Assembly (NCBI RefSeq): GCF_009208055.1
Contig: NZ_WFKI01000021.1
Coordinates: 1-44,118, forward strand
Length of the DNA stretch: 44,118 nt
Reading direction: 5' to 3'
Origin: Poseidonibacter ostreae
Lineage (GTDB): Bacteria > Campylobacterota > Campylobacteria > Campylobacterales > Arcobacteraceae
Under the pieces are notes generated by a model that saw only the letters and a program-made list of their open reading frames with translations, was not told where the DNA came from and did no database searches. The position numbers and the translations under genes are program-made. Shown in pieces: positions 26,523 through 35,287 of the stretch. The first letter of the stretch is position 1, and every line of letters starts with the position of its first letter.

Positions 26523-27809
26523 TTAGTTACCTGTATATAATTGTCTAGGTCTTGCAATTTTATGCTTAGGATCTTGTTTTAATTCAGACCATTGTGAAAT
26601 CCAACCTGGAGTTCTACCGATTACGAAAATTGGTGTAAACATTTCAACTGGAATTTTTAATGCAGTTAAGATAACACCTGAATAGAAGTCAATATTTGGG
26701 TATAAACCTCTTTCTTTAAAGTAGTCATCACTTAATGCAGCTTCTTCAACAGCAGCAGCAATATCTAATAATTTAGAATCAAGTTTTAACTCAACTCTTA
26801 GTTGATCTTGTAAACCTTTTAAACACTCAGCTCTTGGATCTCTATTTTTATAAACTCTATGTCCAAATCCCATAAGTCTAAATGGATCATTTCTATCTTT
26901 TGCTTTAGCAATAAATGAAGGTACATTTTTAATATCACCAATCATTTTTAATTGATCCATTACTTTTTCATTTGCACCACCATGAGCAGAACCCCATAAT
27001 GCAGCAATACCTGAAGAAATTGCAACATATGGATGTGCTTCAGTAGAACCTACATTTCTTACAGTAGTTGTAGATGCATTTTGTTCATGATCAGCATGTA
27101 ATGTAAAGATTGCATCAAGTGCATCAACTTCAATTTGTTTAATTTCTTCATTAGTTCCATCTGGAAGTCTTTTCATAGAACCACCTGGATATGCTCTTAA
27201 CATATATAAGAAGTTTTCTGTAAAGTATCTGTTTACATCTGGGTAAATTAATGGAGTACCAATAGAGTTTCTATATGCCATTGCAGCAATTGTAGGCATT
27301 TTAGCAACAATTCTTCTTCTCATTATTTTAAATTGTTTATCATCTTCTAAATTTAAATGATCTTTATAGAATGCTGCAAGTGCCATTGTTGCTGCACCCA
27401 TAGTTGCCATTGGATGTGCTCCATCTGGTAATGCATCAAAAATTCTAATTAAACCTTCATTTAAAAAAGATCTATGTCTAATTTCTAAATCGAAGTTTTT
27501 TGAAGCATCTTCAGTTGGTAAAGAACCTCTCATAAGTAAGTAACAAACATCTAAAAATGAGTGTTTACCAGCTAAATCAGCAATATCATAACCTCTATAT
27601 CTTAATTCAGAATTTTCTCCATCAATAAATGTGATTTTTGAATCACAAGATGCAGTTGATGTATAACCTGGGTCATAAGTAAACATTCCTGAATCTTTAT
27701 AGAATGTAGAAATATCTACAACACTTGGTCCTCTTGTTCCATCAATTACGTTATATTCGTATGAATTACCGTTTCTATTATCTGTTAGTGTAAAAGTATT
27801 TTTTGCCAT
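26523..27809 (-). CDS. gltA: Citrate synthase, type II
   Basis: 428 residues, the length of hexameric type II enzymes. Condenses acetyl-CoA and oxaloacetate, the entry step of the oxidative TCA cycle. Catalytic segments are present: HADHEQNASTTTVR, GSAHGGANEKV, and MGFGHRVYKNRDPRA. It has its own strong AGGAG ribosome site but only 21 bases after nuoF and 34 before nuoG, with no visible promoter or terminator, so it is transcribed within the complex I operon. No sign of foreign composition. Confidence 0.97.
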   Translation of the reverse strand: MAKNTFTLTDNRNGNSYEYNVIDGTRGPSVVDISTFYKDSGMFTYDPGYTSTASCDSKITFIDGENSELRYRGYDIADLAGKHSFLDVCYLLMRGSLPTEDASKNFDLEIRHRSFLNEGLIRIFDALPDGAHPMATMGAATMALAAFYKDHLNLEDDKQFKIMRRRIVAKMPTIAAMAYRNSIGTPLIYPDVNRYFTENFLYMLRAYPGGSMKRLPDGTNEEIKQIEVDALDAIFTLHADHEQNASTTTVRNVGSTEAHPYVAISSGIAALWGSAHGGANEKVMDQLKMIGDIKNVPSFIAKAKDRNDPFRLMGFGHRVYKNRDPRAECLKGLQDQLRVELKLDSKLLDIAAAVEEAALSDDYFKERGLYPNIDFYSGVILTALKIPVEMFTPIFVIGRTPGWISQWSELKQDPKHKIARPRQLYTGN

Positions 27810-27830
27810 TTATTTCTCCTAATATAAAAT

Positions 27831-29078
27831 TTAATTTTTAAAGTATGCTTCAAATTCTTGCGGGAATTTTTGCACCATGCTTTGAATGATATCTTTAACA
27901 GCTGGTGCAAATACACAAATTGTTTTACCATTTAACGATACACATACATCAAGTATAGTATCTATATCTTTTTTTGATCCCTCACCTGCAAGAATTTTTG
28001 CTAGGATATCATCTATCCATCCACAACCCTCTCTACAAGGAGTACACTGTCCACATGATTCATGATGGTAAAACTCAATTAAGTTTTTTGCAGCTTCAAC
28101 CATACAAGTATCTTCATCAATTACAATCATTCCTCCAGTTCCTAAAGTTGAACCAACATCCCACATAGACTCATAATCTAATACTGCGGATTCTACTTCT
28201 TTTGCTGTTAGAATAGGACACGAAGATCCTCCAGGAATAATTGCTTTTAATTTTTTACCATCTCTCATACCACCACCAACTTCATTTAAGAAGTCAATCA
28301 TTTTGTTTCCAAATGCTAATTCGTAAACTCCTGGGTTTTTAACAGGCCCACTCATTGCGAATAACATTGTTCCAGGTGATTTTTCTGTTCCATAGGCTGT
28401 ATAAGCTTCATAACCATTTTCAACAATAAAAGGTACGGTTGCAATTGTTTCAACATTATTTACAGTTGCTGGATTATCAAAGAACCATTCACACTCTTTA
28501 CCATGTGGTTTTAGTCTTGGATGTCCCCTTTTACCCTCTAATGATTCAATAAGTGCAGACTTCTCCCCACAAATATAAGCTCCAGCTCCACGGTGAACTG
28601 TTATTTCCATTTTATAATCATGTCCCATAACACTATCACCAATAATACCAGCTGCATAAGCTTCTTGTATTGCTTCATCTACTCTATCAGAGAAAAATTT
28701 ATATTCACCTCTTATGTAAATGTATGCATGATGAGCATTAATTGCGTATGATGAACAAATTATTCCTTCAATTAAAAGATGTGGGTCATATTGAAAAATT
28801 TGTCTATCTTTAAAAGTTCCAGGTTCACTTTCATCCCCATTTACAATTAAATATGCAGGTCTTGGATCATCTTTTGGCATAAGTTTCCACTTAGGACCAC
28901 AAGCAGCTCCACCGCCTCCTTTTCCTCTTAACCCTGATTTGCAAACTTCTTCAGTTACTTCATCTGGTTTCATAGTAAAAAGTTTTTCTATTGAAGAATA
29001 TGCACCATTTTTTTGTGCAACTTCTAGTTTATGATAGTCTGGAATATCAAATTTTTTGCTTACTACTTTAACTACCAT
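27831..29078 (-). CDS. nuoF: Complex I NADH-binding flavoprotein NuoF
   Basis: 415 residues. Binds FMN and cluster N3 and normally oxidises NADH. FMN-site and acid residues appear in NGDESEPGTFKDR and GAGAYICGEKSALIESLEG; the N3 motif is CGQCTPC with the fourth cysteine in KTICVFAP. The glycine-rich nucleotide loop, usually RGxGGAGFPTGxKW, is RGKGGGGAACGPKW here (51-64): the phenylalanine that packs against the nucleotide is alanine, and PT is AC. NADH binding is therefore possible but not assured. One-base overlap with nuoE. Confidence 0.93.
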   Translation of the reverse strand: MVVKVVSKKFDIPDYHKLEVAQKNGAYSSIEKLFTMKPDEVTEEVCKSGLRGKGGGGAACGPKWKLMPKDDPRPAYLIVNGDESEPGTFKDRQIFQYDPHLLIEGIICSSYAINAHHAYIYIRGEYKFFSDRVDEAIQEAYAAGIIGDSVMGHDYKMEITVHRGAGAYICGEKSALIESLEGKRGHPRLKPHGKECEWFFDNPATVNNVETIATVPFIVENGYEAYTAYGTEKSPGTMLFAMSGPVKNPGVYELAFGNKMIDFLNEVGGGMRDGKKLKAIIPGGSSCPILTAKEVESAVLDYESMWDVGSTLGTGGMIVIDEDTCMVEAAKNLIEFYHHESCGQCTPCREGCGWIDDILAKILAGEGSKKDIDTILDVCVSLNGKTICVFAPAVKDIIQSMVQKFPQEFEAYFKN

Positions 29079-29554
29079 TATTTACATCCTTCAACAAGTT
29101 TTTTTAAGGATTCAACACTTTGGTTTTCTTTGTAAACACCGTTAAATGCAAACATAGGTGCACCTCCACAAGCACCTAAACACTCAACTGCACTTAAATG
29201 AAACTTTCCATCTTCACTTGTTTGTCCAGGTTCAATACCAACAGTGTCTTTCATAAATTTAATTAAATCATTAGCACCCATTAACATACAAGATAATGTT
29301 TTACATACTTCAATATGATAAGTACCAATTGGTTTTAAATTAAACATAGTATAAAAAGTTGCAACTTCATATACTTGAATTGGAGTTTTTTTAAGTTTAT
29401 TAGCTATAAATATCATAGCTTCTGGAGATATCCAGTTTTCTTGTTCTTGTACTAACCATAAACAAGGAAGCATCATAGCATCTGAATTAGGATATTTCTT
29501 TAGTTGTTCTTGGAACTTTTCTTCATTTTCTTTTGTAAATACAAATGTTTTCAT
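29078..29554 (-). CDS. nuoE: Complex I 2Fe-2S subunit NuoE
   Basis: 158 residues, thioredoxin-like fold. The N1a cluster ligands are C-x4-C in VCKTLSC and C-x3-C in CLGACGGAP. With NuoF and NuoG it forms the electron-input module. Presence of true NuoE and NuoF separates this genome from Campylobacter and Helicobacter, where they are missing. One-base overlaps on both sides. Confidence 0.95.
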   Translation of the reverse strand: MKTFVFTKENEEKFQEQLKKYPNSDAMMLPCLWLVQEQENWISPEAMIFIANKLKKTPIQVYEVATFYTMFNLKPIGTYHIEVCKTLSCMLMGANDLIKFMKDTVGIEPGQTSEDGKFHLSAVECLGACGGAPMFAFNGVYKENQSVESLKKLVEGCK

Positions 29555-31188
29555 TATCTATCAAACTCCCCAGCAATAAAGTTCATACTAGCCATTGTAA
29601 CAACAGCATCTGCAAGCATTCCACCTTCAACTATATTAGAATAAGCACCAAGTGAGTAAAAACAAGGTGGTCTACATTTTACTTTATAAGGTCTTCCTTC
29701 TCCATCACTTACTATAAAGAATCCAAGCTCTCCATTTCCAGCTTCAATTGAAGAATAATATTCACCTTTTGGTACTTTTATACCTTCAAATGTAAGTTTA
29801 AATTGATTCATTAAACCTTCAATATTTCCATATACATCTTTTTTAGATGGTAATAAGATACCAGGTGCATCAACATTTATAGGACCATCTGGTAATTCTT
29901 TCATAGCTTGTCTAATAATTTTTGTACTTTGAACCATTTCTTCAAATCTACACATCATTCTGTCATAAACATCACCATGAGAACCTACAACAACATCAAA
30001 GTCATAGTTTTCATAACCATAATAAGGCTTATCTTTTCTTAAGTCATGTGCAACACCTGTTGCTCTTAAATTAACACCTGAAATTCCTGCATTTAAAGCA
30101 AAGTCAGATTTAATAACACCAACATCTTGTGTTCTATCATGGAATATTCTATTATGTGCGATTAAACTTAATGCATCAGAACATGCAGTTTCAACTTCTT
30201 TTAATACATTTTCTAAATCATCTGCAAAACCATCATATAAGTCAAACTCTAAGCCACCAATTCTTGTATAAGTATTTGTAAGTCTAGCACCTGTTAATTT
30301 TGATAATAAATCATAAGCAGTATCACGAGGAGCAAATAAGTACCAGAAGTTAGTTAAACCTCCTAAATCAACCATATTTGCAGCATTACAAACAAGGTGA
30401 TCTATGATTCTACTTAACTCTCCAATTATAACTCTAATTGATTTAGCACGTTGCGTAATATCAATATTTAACATCTCTTCAACAGCTTTTGAATAACCAA
30501 TATTATTCAAAATTGCACTACAGTAATTTAATCTATCTGTGTATGGAATTACTTGTGAGTATGTATGATTTTCACACGATTTTTCAAAACCTCTGTGTAA
30601 GTATCCAATTTCAGTAACACAAGCTGTTATTGTTTCACCTTCCATTGCTACAAAGTTTCTAATAGTACCATGTGATGCTGGATGTGATGGTCCAACATTT
30701 AGAAGCATTAAATCATTAACTTCTTCAGGTGTATATCCTTTACTAGTAAGTAAAGGATTCATTTCATCCATTAAATCTTCAGTTTCTGTACAGATTTGAC
30801 CTTTTGTGATTTCATAATCTTTTCTTAAAGGATGACCTACAAATTGATGATGATTTAAAACTCTTTTTAAATTTGGATGACCATTAAAGTTTACACCATA
30901 TTGGTCATAAGCTTCTCTTTCAGCCCAATTTGCAGATTTGTAAATATCACTTAAAGAATCTACTGTTAGCGTATTCTCATCAACATATGATTTTATACTT
31001 ATTTGTTTTTTAAATGTTGCATCTCTTAATATATAAACTACTGCAAATCTTGAAGGAGTTACATCAGGATATTTTAAATAATCAACTACAGTAATATCTA
31101 AAAGGATTGAATAGTTTTCTTCATTTTTTAATTTTAATATAGTTGCTTTGATCTCATTTGATTCAATTAACATATCACATTTAAGCAT
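29554..31188 (-). CDS. nuoCD: Complex I fused NuoC-NuoD subunit
   Basis: 544 residues. Residues 1-150 are the 30-kDa NuoC domain (NWAEREAYDQYGVNFNGHPNLKR is its signature region); from about 165 on it is the 49-kDa NuoD domain, beginning LNVGPSHPASHGTIR, whose HPASHG loop and later aspartate/histidine residues line the quinone site. The linker around 145-165 is acidic and flexible (TETEDLMDEMNP). A fusion of this kind also occurs in E. coli, whereas Campylobacter has two genes. Confidence 0.95.
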   Translation of the reverse strand: MLKCDMLIESNEIKATILKLKNEENYSILLDITVVDYLKYPDVTPSRFAVVYILRDATFKKQISIKSYVDENTLTVDSLSDIYKSANWAEREAYDQYGVNFNGHPNLKRVLNHHQFVGHPLRKDYEITKGQICTETEDLMDEMNPLLTSKGYTPEEVNDLMLLNVGPSHPASHGTIRNFVAMEGETITACVTEIGYLHRGFEKSCENHTYSQVIPYTDRLNYCSAILNNIGYSKAVEEMLNIDITQRAKSIRVIIGELSRIIDHLVCNAANMVDLGGLTNFWYLFAPRDTAYDLLSKLTGARLTNTYTRIGGLEFDLYDGFADDLENVLKEVETACSDALSLIAHNRIFHDRTQDVGVIKSDFALNAGISGVNLRATGVAHDLRKDKPYYGYENYDFDVVVGSHGDVYDRMMCRFEEMVQSTKIIRQAMKELPDGPINVDAPGILLPSKKDVYGNIEGLMNQFKLTFEGIKVPKGEYYSSIEAGNGELGFFIVSDGEGRPYKVKCRPPCFYSLGAYSNIVEGGMLADAVVTMASMNFIAGEFDR

Positions 31189-31696
31189 CTAAGAATCCTT
31201 TATAATCTTTTACTCTATCTTTTATAATTGATTCGTCATTCGCTTTTTCTTGAATTCTCATAATTGCATCAAGCACGGCTTCTGGTCTTGGAGGGCAACC
31301 TGCTACATATTCATCTACTGGAATAATTTGATCAATTCCTTGTAAAGTTGTATAGTTATCATAAAATCCACCAGAACATGCACATGCTCCCATTGAGATT
31401 ACCCATTTAGGCTCACACATTTGCTCATAAATTTTCTTTAAAATAGGTGCTTGTTTATATGAAATAGTTCCTGCAACAATTAATAAGTCAGCTTGTCTTG
31501 GAGAAAATCTTACAACTTCAGCTCCAAATCTAGATAAATCGTATTTAGCTCCTGCAACACTCATGAATTCAATTCCACAGCATGCAGTTCCAAATACCAT
31601 AGGCCATAAAGAGTAAGATCTACCCCAGTTTATTGCGTGATCAAGTTTTGTTGTAACTATTGAATCACCTAACGCAGCTTCAGCTCCTAATCCCAT
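31181..31696 (-). CDS. nuoB: Complex I N2-cluster subunit NuoB
   Basis: 171 residues. Cluster N2, the last cluster before quinone, is bound by the tandem cysteines of GTACCGIEF, the cysteine in ACACSGG and the one in AGCPPRPE; all are present. The eight-base overlap with nuoCD and ten-base overlap with nuoA indicate coupled translation. Confidence 0.96.
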   Translation of the reverse strand: MGLGAEAALGDSIVTTKLDHAINWGRSYSLWPMVFGTACCGIEFMSVAGAKYDLSRFGAEVVRFSPRQADLLIVAGTISYKQAPILKKIYEQMCEPKWVISMGACACSGGFYDNYTTLQGIDQIIPVDEYVAGCPPRPEAVLDAIMRIQEKANDESIIKDRVKDYKGFLDA

Positions 31697-32049
31697 GATA
31701 ATGCCTTTTTCTTATAAATATAGATTAACCCTGAAAATAAAAGTCCCATAAACATGAACATTTCAAAAAGTCCTAGATAGCCTAGTTCTTTAATATTTAC
31801 AGCCCAAGGAAACATAAAAATTATTTCCACATCAAATAGAACAAATAAAATTGCAACAAGATAAAACTTGATTGAAAATCTTATGTTTGTATTTCCTACA
31901 GGGTTTGAAACACCACTTTCATAAACTGTATTTTTCATTTGAGCTAATTCATCTTTAGGTCCTATATACCTTGTAAGTACAAAAACACCTACTAGAATGA
32001 AACCAATTGTAACAAAAATAACAGATGCAAGAACTAATTCTGTTGACAT
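31687..32049 (-). CDS. nuoA: Complex I subunit NuoA
   Basis: 120 residues with three helices. The conserved acidic pair of helix 2 is in LFDVEIIFMFPWA. First gene of the nuo operon, preceded by a TAGGAT ribosome site and a TACAAT -10 box about 32 bases upstream. Confidence 0.95.
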   Translation of the reverse strand: MSTELVLASVIFVTIGFILVGVFVLTRYIGPKDELAQMKNTVYESGVSNPVGNTNIRFSIKFYLVAILFVLFDVEIIFMFPWAVNIKELGYLGLFEMFMFMGLLFSGLIYIYKKKALSWD

Positions 32050-32080
32050 TTCATATCCTATTTATTAATATTGTTTTAGG

Positions 32081-32086
32081 ATTGTA
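32081..32086 (-). promoter_or_regulatory. Probable -10 box of the nuo operon
   Basis: TACAAT on the minus strand, 32 bases before the nuoA start. The 129-base spacer to the upstream aminotransferase gene also contains an AAAGCT/AGCTTT hairpin (32107-32124) that could end that gene's transcript, and a second possible -10 (TATACT) further up. Read-through from the aminotransferase cannot be excluded. Confidence 0.4.
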
Positions 32087-32178
32087 CACTAATTTTACAT
32101 ACTTAGAAAGCTTTTAAGAGCTTTGCTAAAGTATAATTAAAATAGTGAGAAAAAAGGTAATACTTTGCTATTTTATTG

Positions 32179-33351
32179 CTATTTAAAGTTCTTACTAATA
32201 TCTATTAGAGCGACTTTTAGAGCATCTTTACGTAAAGCTACATTAAGTCTAAAATAAGAATCACCATTGCTACCAAATGAAACACCATCATTTAATGCTA
32301 CTTTTGATTGTGTTAATAATATATTTTTTATTTCTTTATGAGAATGTGAAGTATTTTTAAAATTTAACCATAAAAGATATGTTGCTTCTGGTAACAAAAA
32401 GTTTATTTTTGGACTATTCTCTAAAAGAAAGTTTTTTGTAAACTCCATATTTTCTTGTAAATATTCTTTTAATTCATCGACATAAATAGCACCATTTTCA
32501 TAAGCAGCCTTTGTTGAGATATAACCAAAAAAGTTAACAGAATTAATTTCTCTTTTTTGAGCTATTATTTTAAATCTACTTAGTATTTTACTATTTTTAC
32601 TAATTGCATAAGCACAATTAAGTCCTGCTATATTAAATGTTTTTCCTGCTGAATTAAGAGTAATCGTTATATTTGAAATCTCTTCTGAAATAGAAGCAAG
32701 TGGTGTGAATTTTTTAAATGTTACATCTGAATGAATTTCATCTGACACAATTACTATATTATTCTCAATACATATTTTTGCTAAATCCTCAAGCTCTTCT
32801 TTACTCCAAACTCTTCCAACAGGATTGTGTGGGGAACATAAACAAAGTATTTTTGTTTTTTTAGTTATTTTAGATTTTAAATCTTCTAAATCCATTGTGT
32901 AATAGCCATCTTTTTCTTTTAATTCATTAATAACAACTTTTCTATTATTTGCTTTAACACTTTTAAATAATGGAGGGTAAACAGGAGTTTGAACAATAAC
33001 TTCATCATCAATATCACTGTAAGCTTCAATACAAGCAGAATAAGCTGGAACTACACCATTTATCATATAAATGTCTTTTTTCTCTATTTCCCAATTATGT
33101 CTATTTTTTTGCCATGATATTATGGCATTATAAGTTTGATCATCATCAATACTATAGCCATAAACTGAATTTTGGGCTGCTTTTATTATTTCATCATTTA
33201 TAAAAGTAGGAGTTTTAAAATCCATATCAGCTACCCAAAGTGGATTTAAGTCTTCATATCCAAAGTATTTTTTTAATCCATCATATTTGGCACAATTTGT
33301 ACCTTTTCTATCTATTTTTTCATCAAAATTGTAATTAATTTTATTAAGCAT
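32179..33351 (-). CDS. PatB/MalY-type PLP aminotransferase (C-S beta-lyase)
   Basis: 390 residues from the start I prefer. A fold-type I PLP enzyme: PLP aspartate in SDEIHSD, PLP lysine in NSAGKTFNIAGL, and the PatB/MalY marks LWVADMDFKTP near the N-terminus and CSPHNPVGRVW. These enzymes cleave cystathionine to homocysteine or act as aminotransferases. An in-frame ATG six codons upstream (33369) exists, but the GAGG site in the DNA lies eight bases before the ATG at 33351 and inside the longer reading, so 33351 is the likely true start. Divergent from the UbiD gene. Confidence 0.88.
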   Translation of the reverse strand: MLNKINYNFDEKIDRKGTNCAKYDGLKKYFGYEDLNPLWVADMDFKTPTFINDEIIKAAQNSVYGYSIDDDQTYNAIISWQKNRHNWEIEKKDIYMINGVVPAYSACIEAYSDIDDEVIVQTPVYPPLFKSVKANNRKVVINELKEKDGYYTMDLEDLKSKITKKTKILCLCSPHNPVGRVWSKEELEDLAKICIENNIVIVSDEIHSDVTFKKFTPLASISEEISNITITLNSAGKTFNIAGLNCAYAISKNSKILSRFKIIAQKREINSVNFFGYISTKAAYENGAIYVDELKEYLQENMEFTKNFLLENSPKINFLLPEATYLLWLNFKNTSHSHKEIKNILLTQSKVALNDGVSFGSNGDSYFRLNVALRKDALKVALIDISKNFK

Positions 33352-33382
33352 ATATAAATCCTCTACCATAAACTATATTTTA

Positions 33383-33409
33383 TTGATAAGATGATATAAG
33401 ATTTATACT
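33383..33409 (+). promoter_or_regulatory. Probable promoter of the UbiD gene
   Basis: TTGATA (33383-33388) and TATACT (33404-33409) are separated by 15 bases, a short but workable spacing. Transcription would begin near 33416, about 25 bases before the ATG at 33441, which has an AGAGGA ribosome site. Confidence 0.45.
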
Positions 33410-33440
33410 AATTACCTTATTAGGTTACACAGAGGAAAAT

Positions 33441-35255
33441 ATGAAAAAAGCAATTGAACTATTAAAAAAGAATGATTTATTAAGAATTATAGATGATGAA
33501 CTAGATATTAATTTAGAAATTCCACACATAGCATATATTGAAGTAAAGAAAGAGGATTCAAAAGCCTTACTTTTTACTAATGTTATTGATAAAGAAAACA
33601 ATAAAAAATTTGATATACCTGTTTTAATGAATGTATTTTGTAATGAAAAAGCAGTAAAACTGTTTATTGGTGATGGAGATAAAATAGGTAATGAGATTGA
33701 AAGCTTATTAAAGATGAAGCCACCAACAACTATTAGTGAAAAACTGTCTACTTTTGGAAAACTATTTGCATTAAAAAATACAATTCCTAAAAAGAATAAA
33801 GGTAAGGGTGAGTGTCAAGAAGTAATTAAATTAGGAGCTGATGCTAAATTATCTGATTTACCAGTTTTGACTACTTGGGAACAAGATGGAGGTCCTTTTA
33901 TTACAATGGGACAAGTTTATACAACATCTTTAAATGGAGAAATGAAGAACTTAGGAATGTATAGATTACAAGTTTATGCTGATAATACTGTAGGACTTCA
34001 TTGGCAAATTCATAAAGACTCAAATCATTTTTTCCATGAATACAAAAAAGCAGGTAAAAAAATGCCAGTTTCTGTTGGTATTGGTGGAGATCCTATGTAT
34101 ATTTGGTGTGGGCAAGCACCTCTTCCTATAGGTATTTTTGAGTTAATGTTATATGGTTTTGTAAAAGGGAAAAATGCTCAACTTGTAAAATCTATTACAA
34201 ATGATATTTGGGTTCCAAAAGATAATGACTTTATTATTGAAGGTTTTGTAGATCCAAGTAAGCTAAGAATTGAAGGGCCTTTTGGAGATCACACAGGTTA
34301 TTATACACTTGAAGAAGAGTATCCTTTTATGGAAGTAACAGCAATTACACACAAAAAAGAACCAACATATTTAGCAACAGTTGTAGGAAAACCGCCATTA
34401 GAAGATAAATATATGGGACATGCAACTGAAAGAATCTTTTTACCATTACTTAAAACAACTGCACCAGATTTAATTGATTATTATATGCCAGAAAATGGAG
34501 TATTTCATAATCTAATTTTAGCAAAAATTAAAACTTTATATCCAGGTCATGCGCAGCAAATGATGCATGCATTTTGGGGAGTAGGGCAAATGTCTTTTGT
34601 AAAACATGCTATTTTTGTAGGTGAAGATGCACCTTTATTAACAGACCATGATGGAATTATTAGACATATATTAAATAGAGTTGATATTGAAGAGATATTA
34701 ATTACAAGAGGTGTTGTTGATGCATTGGATCACTCAAGTCCTAAGTTTGCAGTTGGTGGAAAGCTTGGCCTTGATTGTACTGGTGATGAAGTTGATGAAC
34801 TTGGTATTGAAGTTTTAAGTGATAAAGATTTACTTGAAAAAATGCAAGAAATAACTAGTGAAATAAAAGATTTAAAACAATATTATAAAGATACAAAAAA
34901 TCCACTAACTGTTATAACTGTAGAGAAAACTAGAAATCAAAAAGAACTTTTTGAAGATTTAAAACCTCTATACGGAAATTTAAAAATTTTAGTAATTGTT
35001 GATTCTTCAAATCAAAATGATGTAGAAAACTCTTATATGTTAGTTTGGAGAGTTGTAAATAATATGGATTCAAATAGAGATGTGTATATTGAAAACAATA
35101 CAATTTGTATTGATAGTACAAATAAAAATGCCTTAGATAACTTTAAAAGAAGATGGCCAGATGATGTTGATTGTACGCCTAGTGTACTTAAGTCACTTCA
35201 AGAACGTGGAGTTATTGACATAAGTGATGAGTTTAAAAAAGAGTATCAATTATAA
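33441..35255 (+). CDS. UbiD-family menaquinone biosynthesis decarboxylase
   Basis: 604 residues, matching the ~600-residue UbiD-type proteins of Campylobacterota (Cj0546-like) that decarboxylate 1,4-dihydroxy-6-naphthoate in the futalosine route to menaquinone. UbiD-family features: GMYRLQVY and WQIHKDSNHFFHEY around the prenylated-FMN/metal site, IEGPFGDHTGYYTLEEEYPF with acidic catalytic residues. A C-terminal extension (after about 500) with a nucleotide-fold-like stretch is normal in this group. Needs a UbiX-made cofactor. It supplies the menaquinone used by complex I and FrdCAB in this window. Confidence 0.9.
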   Translation: MKKAIELLKKNDLLRIIDDELDINLEIPHIAYIEVKKEDSKALLFTNVIDKENNKKFDIPVLMNVFCNEKAVKLFIGDGDKIGNEIESLLKMKPPTTISEKLSTFGKLFALKNTIPKKNKGKGECQEVIKLGADAKLSDLPVLTTWEQDGGPFITMGQVYTTSLNGEMKNLGMYRLQVYADNTVGLHWQIHKDSNHFFHEYKKAGKKMPVSVGIGGDPMYIWCGQAPLPIGIFELMLYGFVKGKNAQLVKSITNDIWVPKDNDFIIEGFVDPSKLRIEGPFGDHTGYYTLEEEYPFMEVTAITHKKEPTYLATVVGKPPLEDKYMGHATERIFLPLLKTTAPDLIDYYMPENGVFHNLILAKIKTLYPGHAQQMMHAFWGVGQMSFVKHAIFVGEDAPLLTDHDGIIRHILNRVDIEEILITRGVVDALDHSSPKFAVGGKLGLDCTGDEVDELGIEVLSDKDLLEKMQEITSEIKDLKQYYKDTKNPLTVITVEKTRNQKELFEDLKPLYGNLKILVIVDSSNQNDVENSYMLVWRVVNNMDSNRDVYIENNTICIDSTNKNALDNFKRRWPDDVDCTPSVLKSLQERGVIDISDEFKKEYQL

Positions 35256-35259
35256 ATAA

Positions 35260-35287
35260 AAGCAGAGCATTTTAGCTCTGTTTCTTT
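35260..35287. terminator. Bidirectional terminator
   Basis: CAGAGC/GCTCTG with a six-base loop (35263-35280), extended by A-T and G-T pairs, then TTTCTTT. It separates the UbiD gene from the converging diguanylate cyclase gene, whose stop lies at 35286. Confidence 0.8.

Noticed and set aside
26523..27809. gltA brought in by a mobile element
   Set aside because: No inverted repeats, transposase or target-site duplication are visible, and its codon use matches its neighbours.
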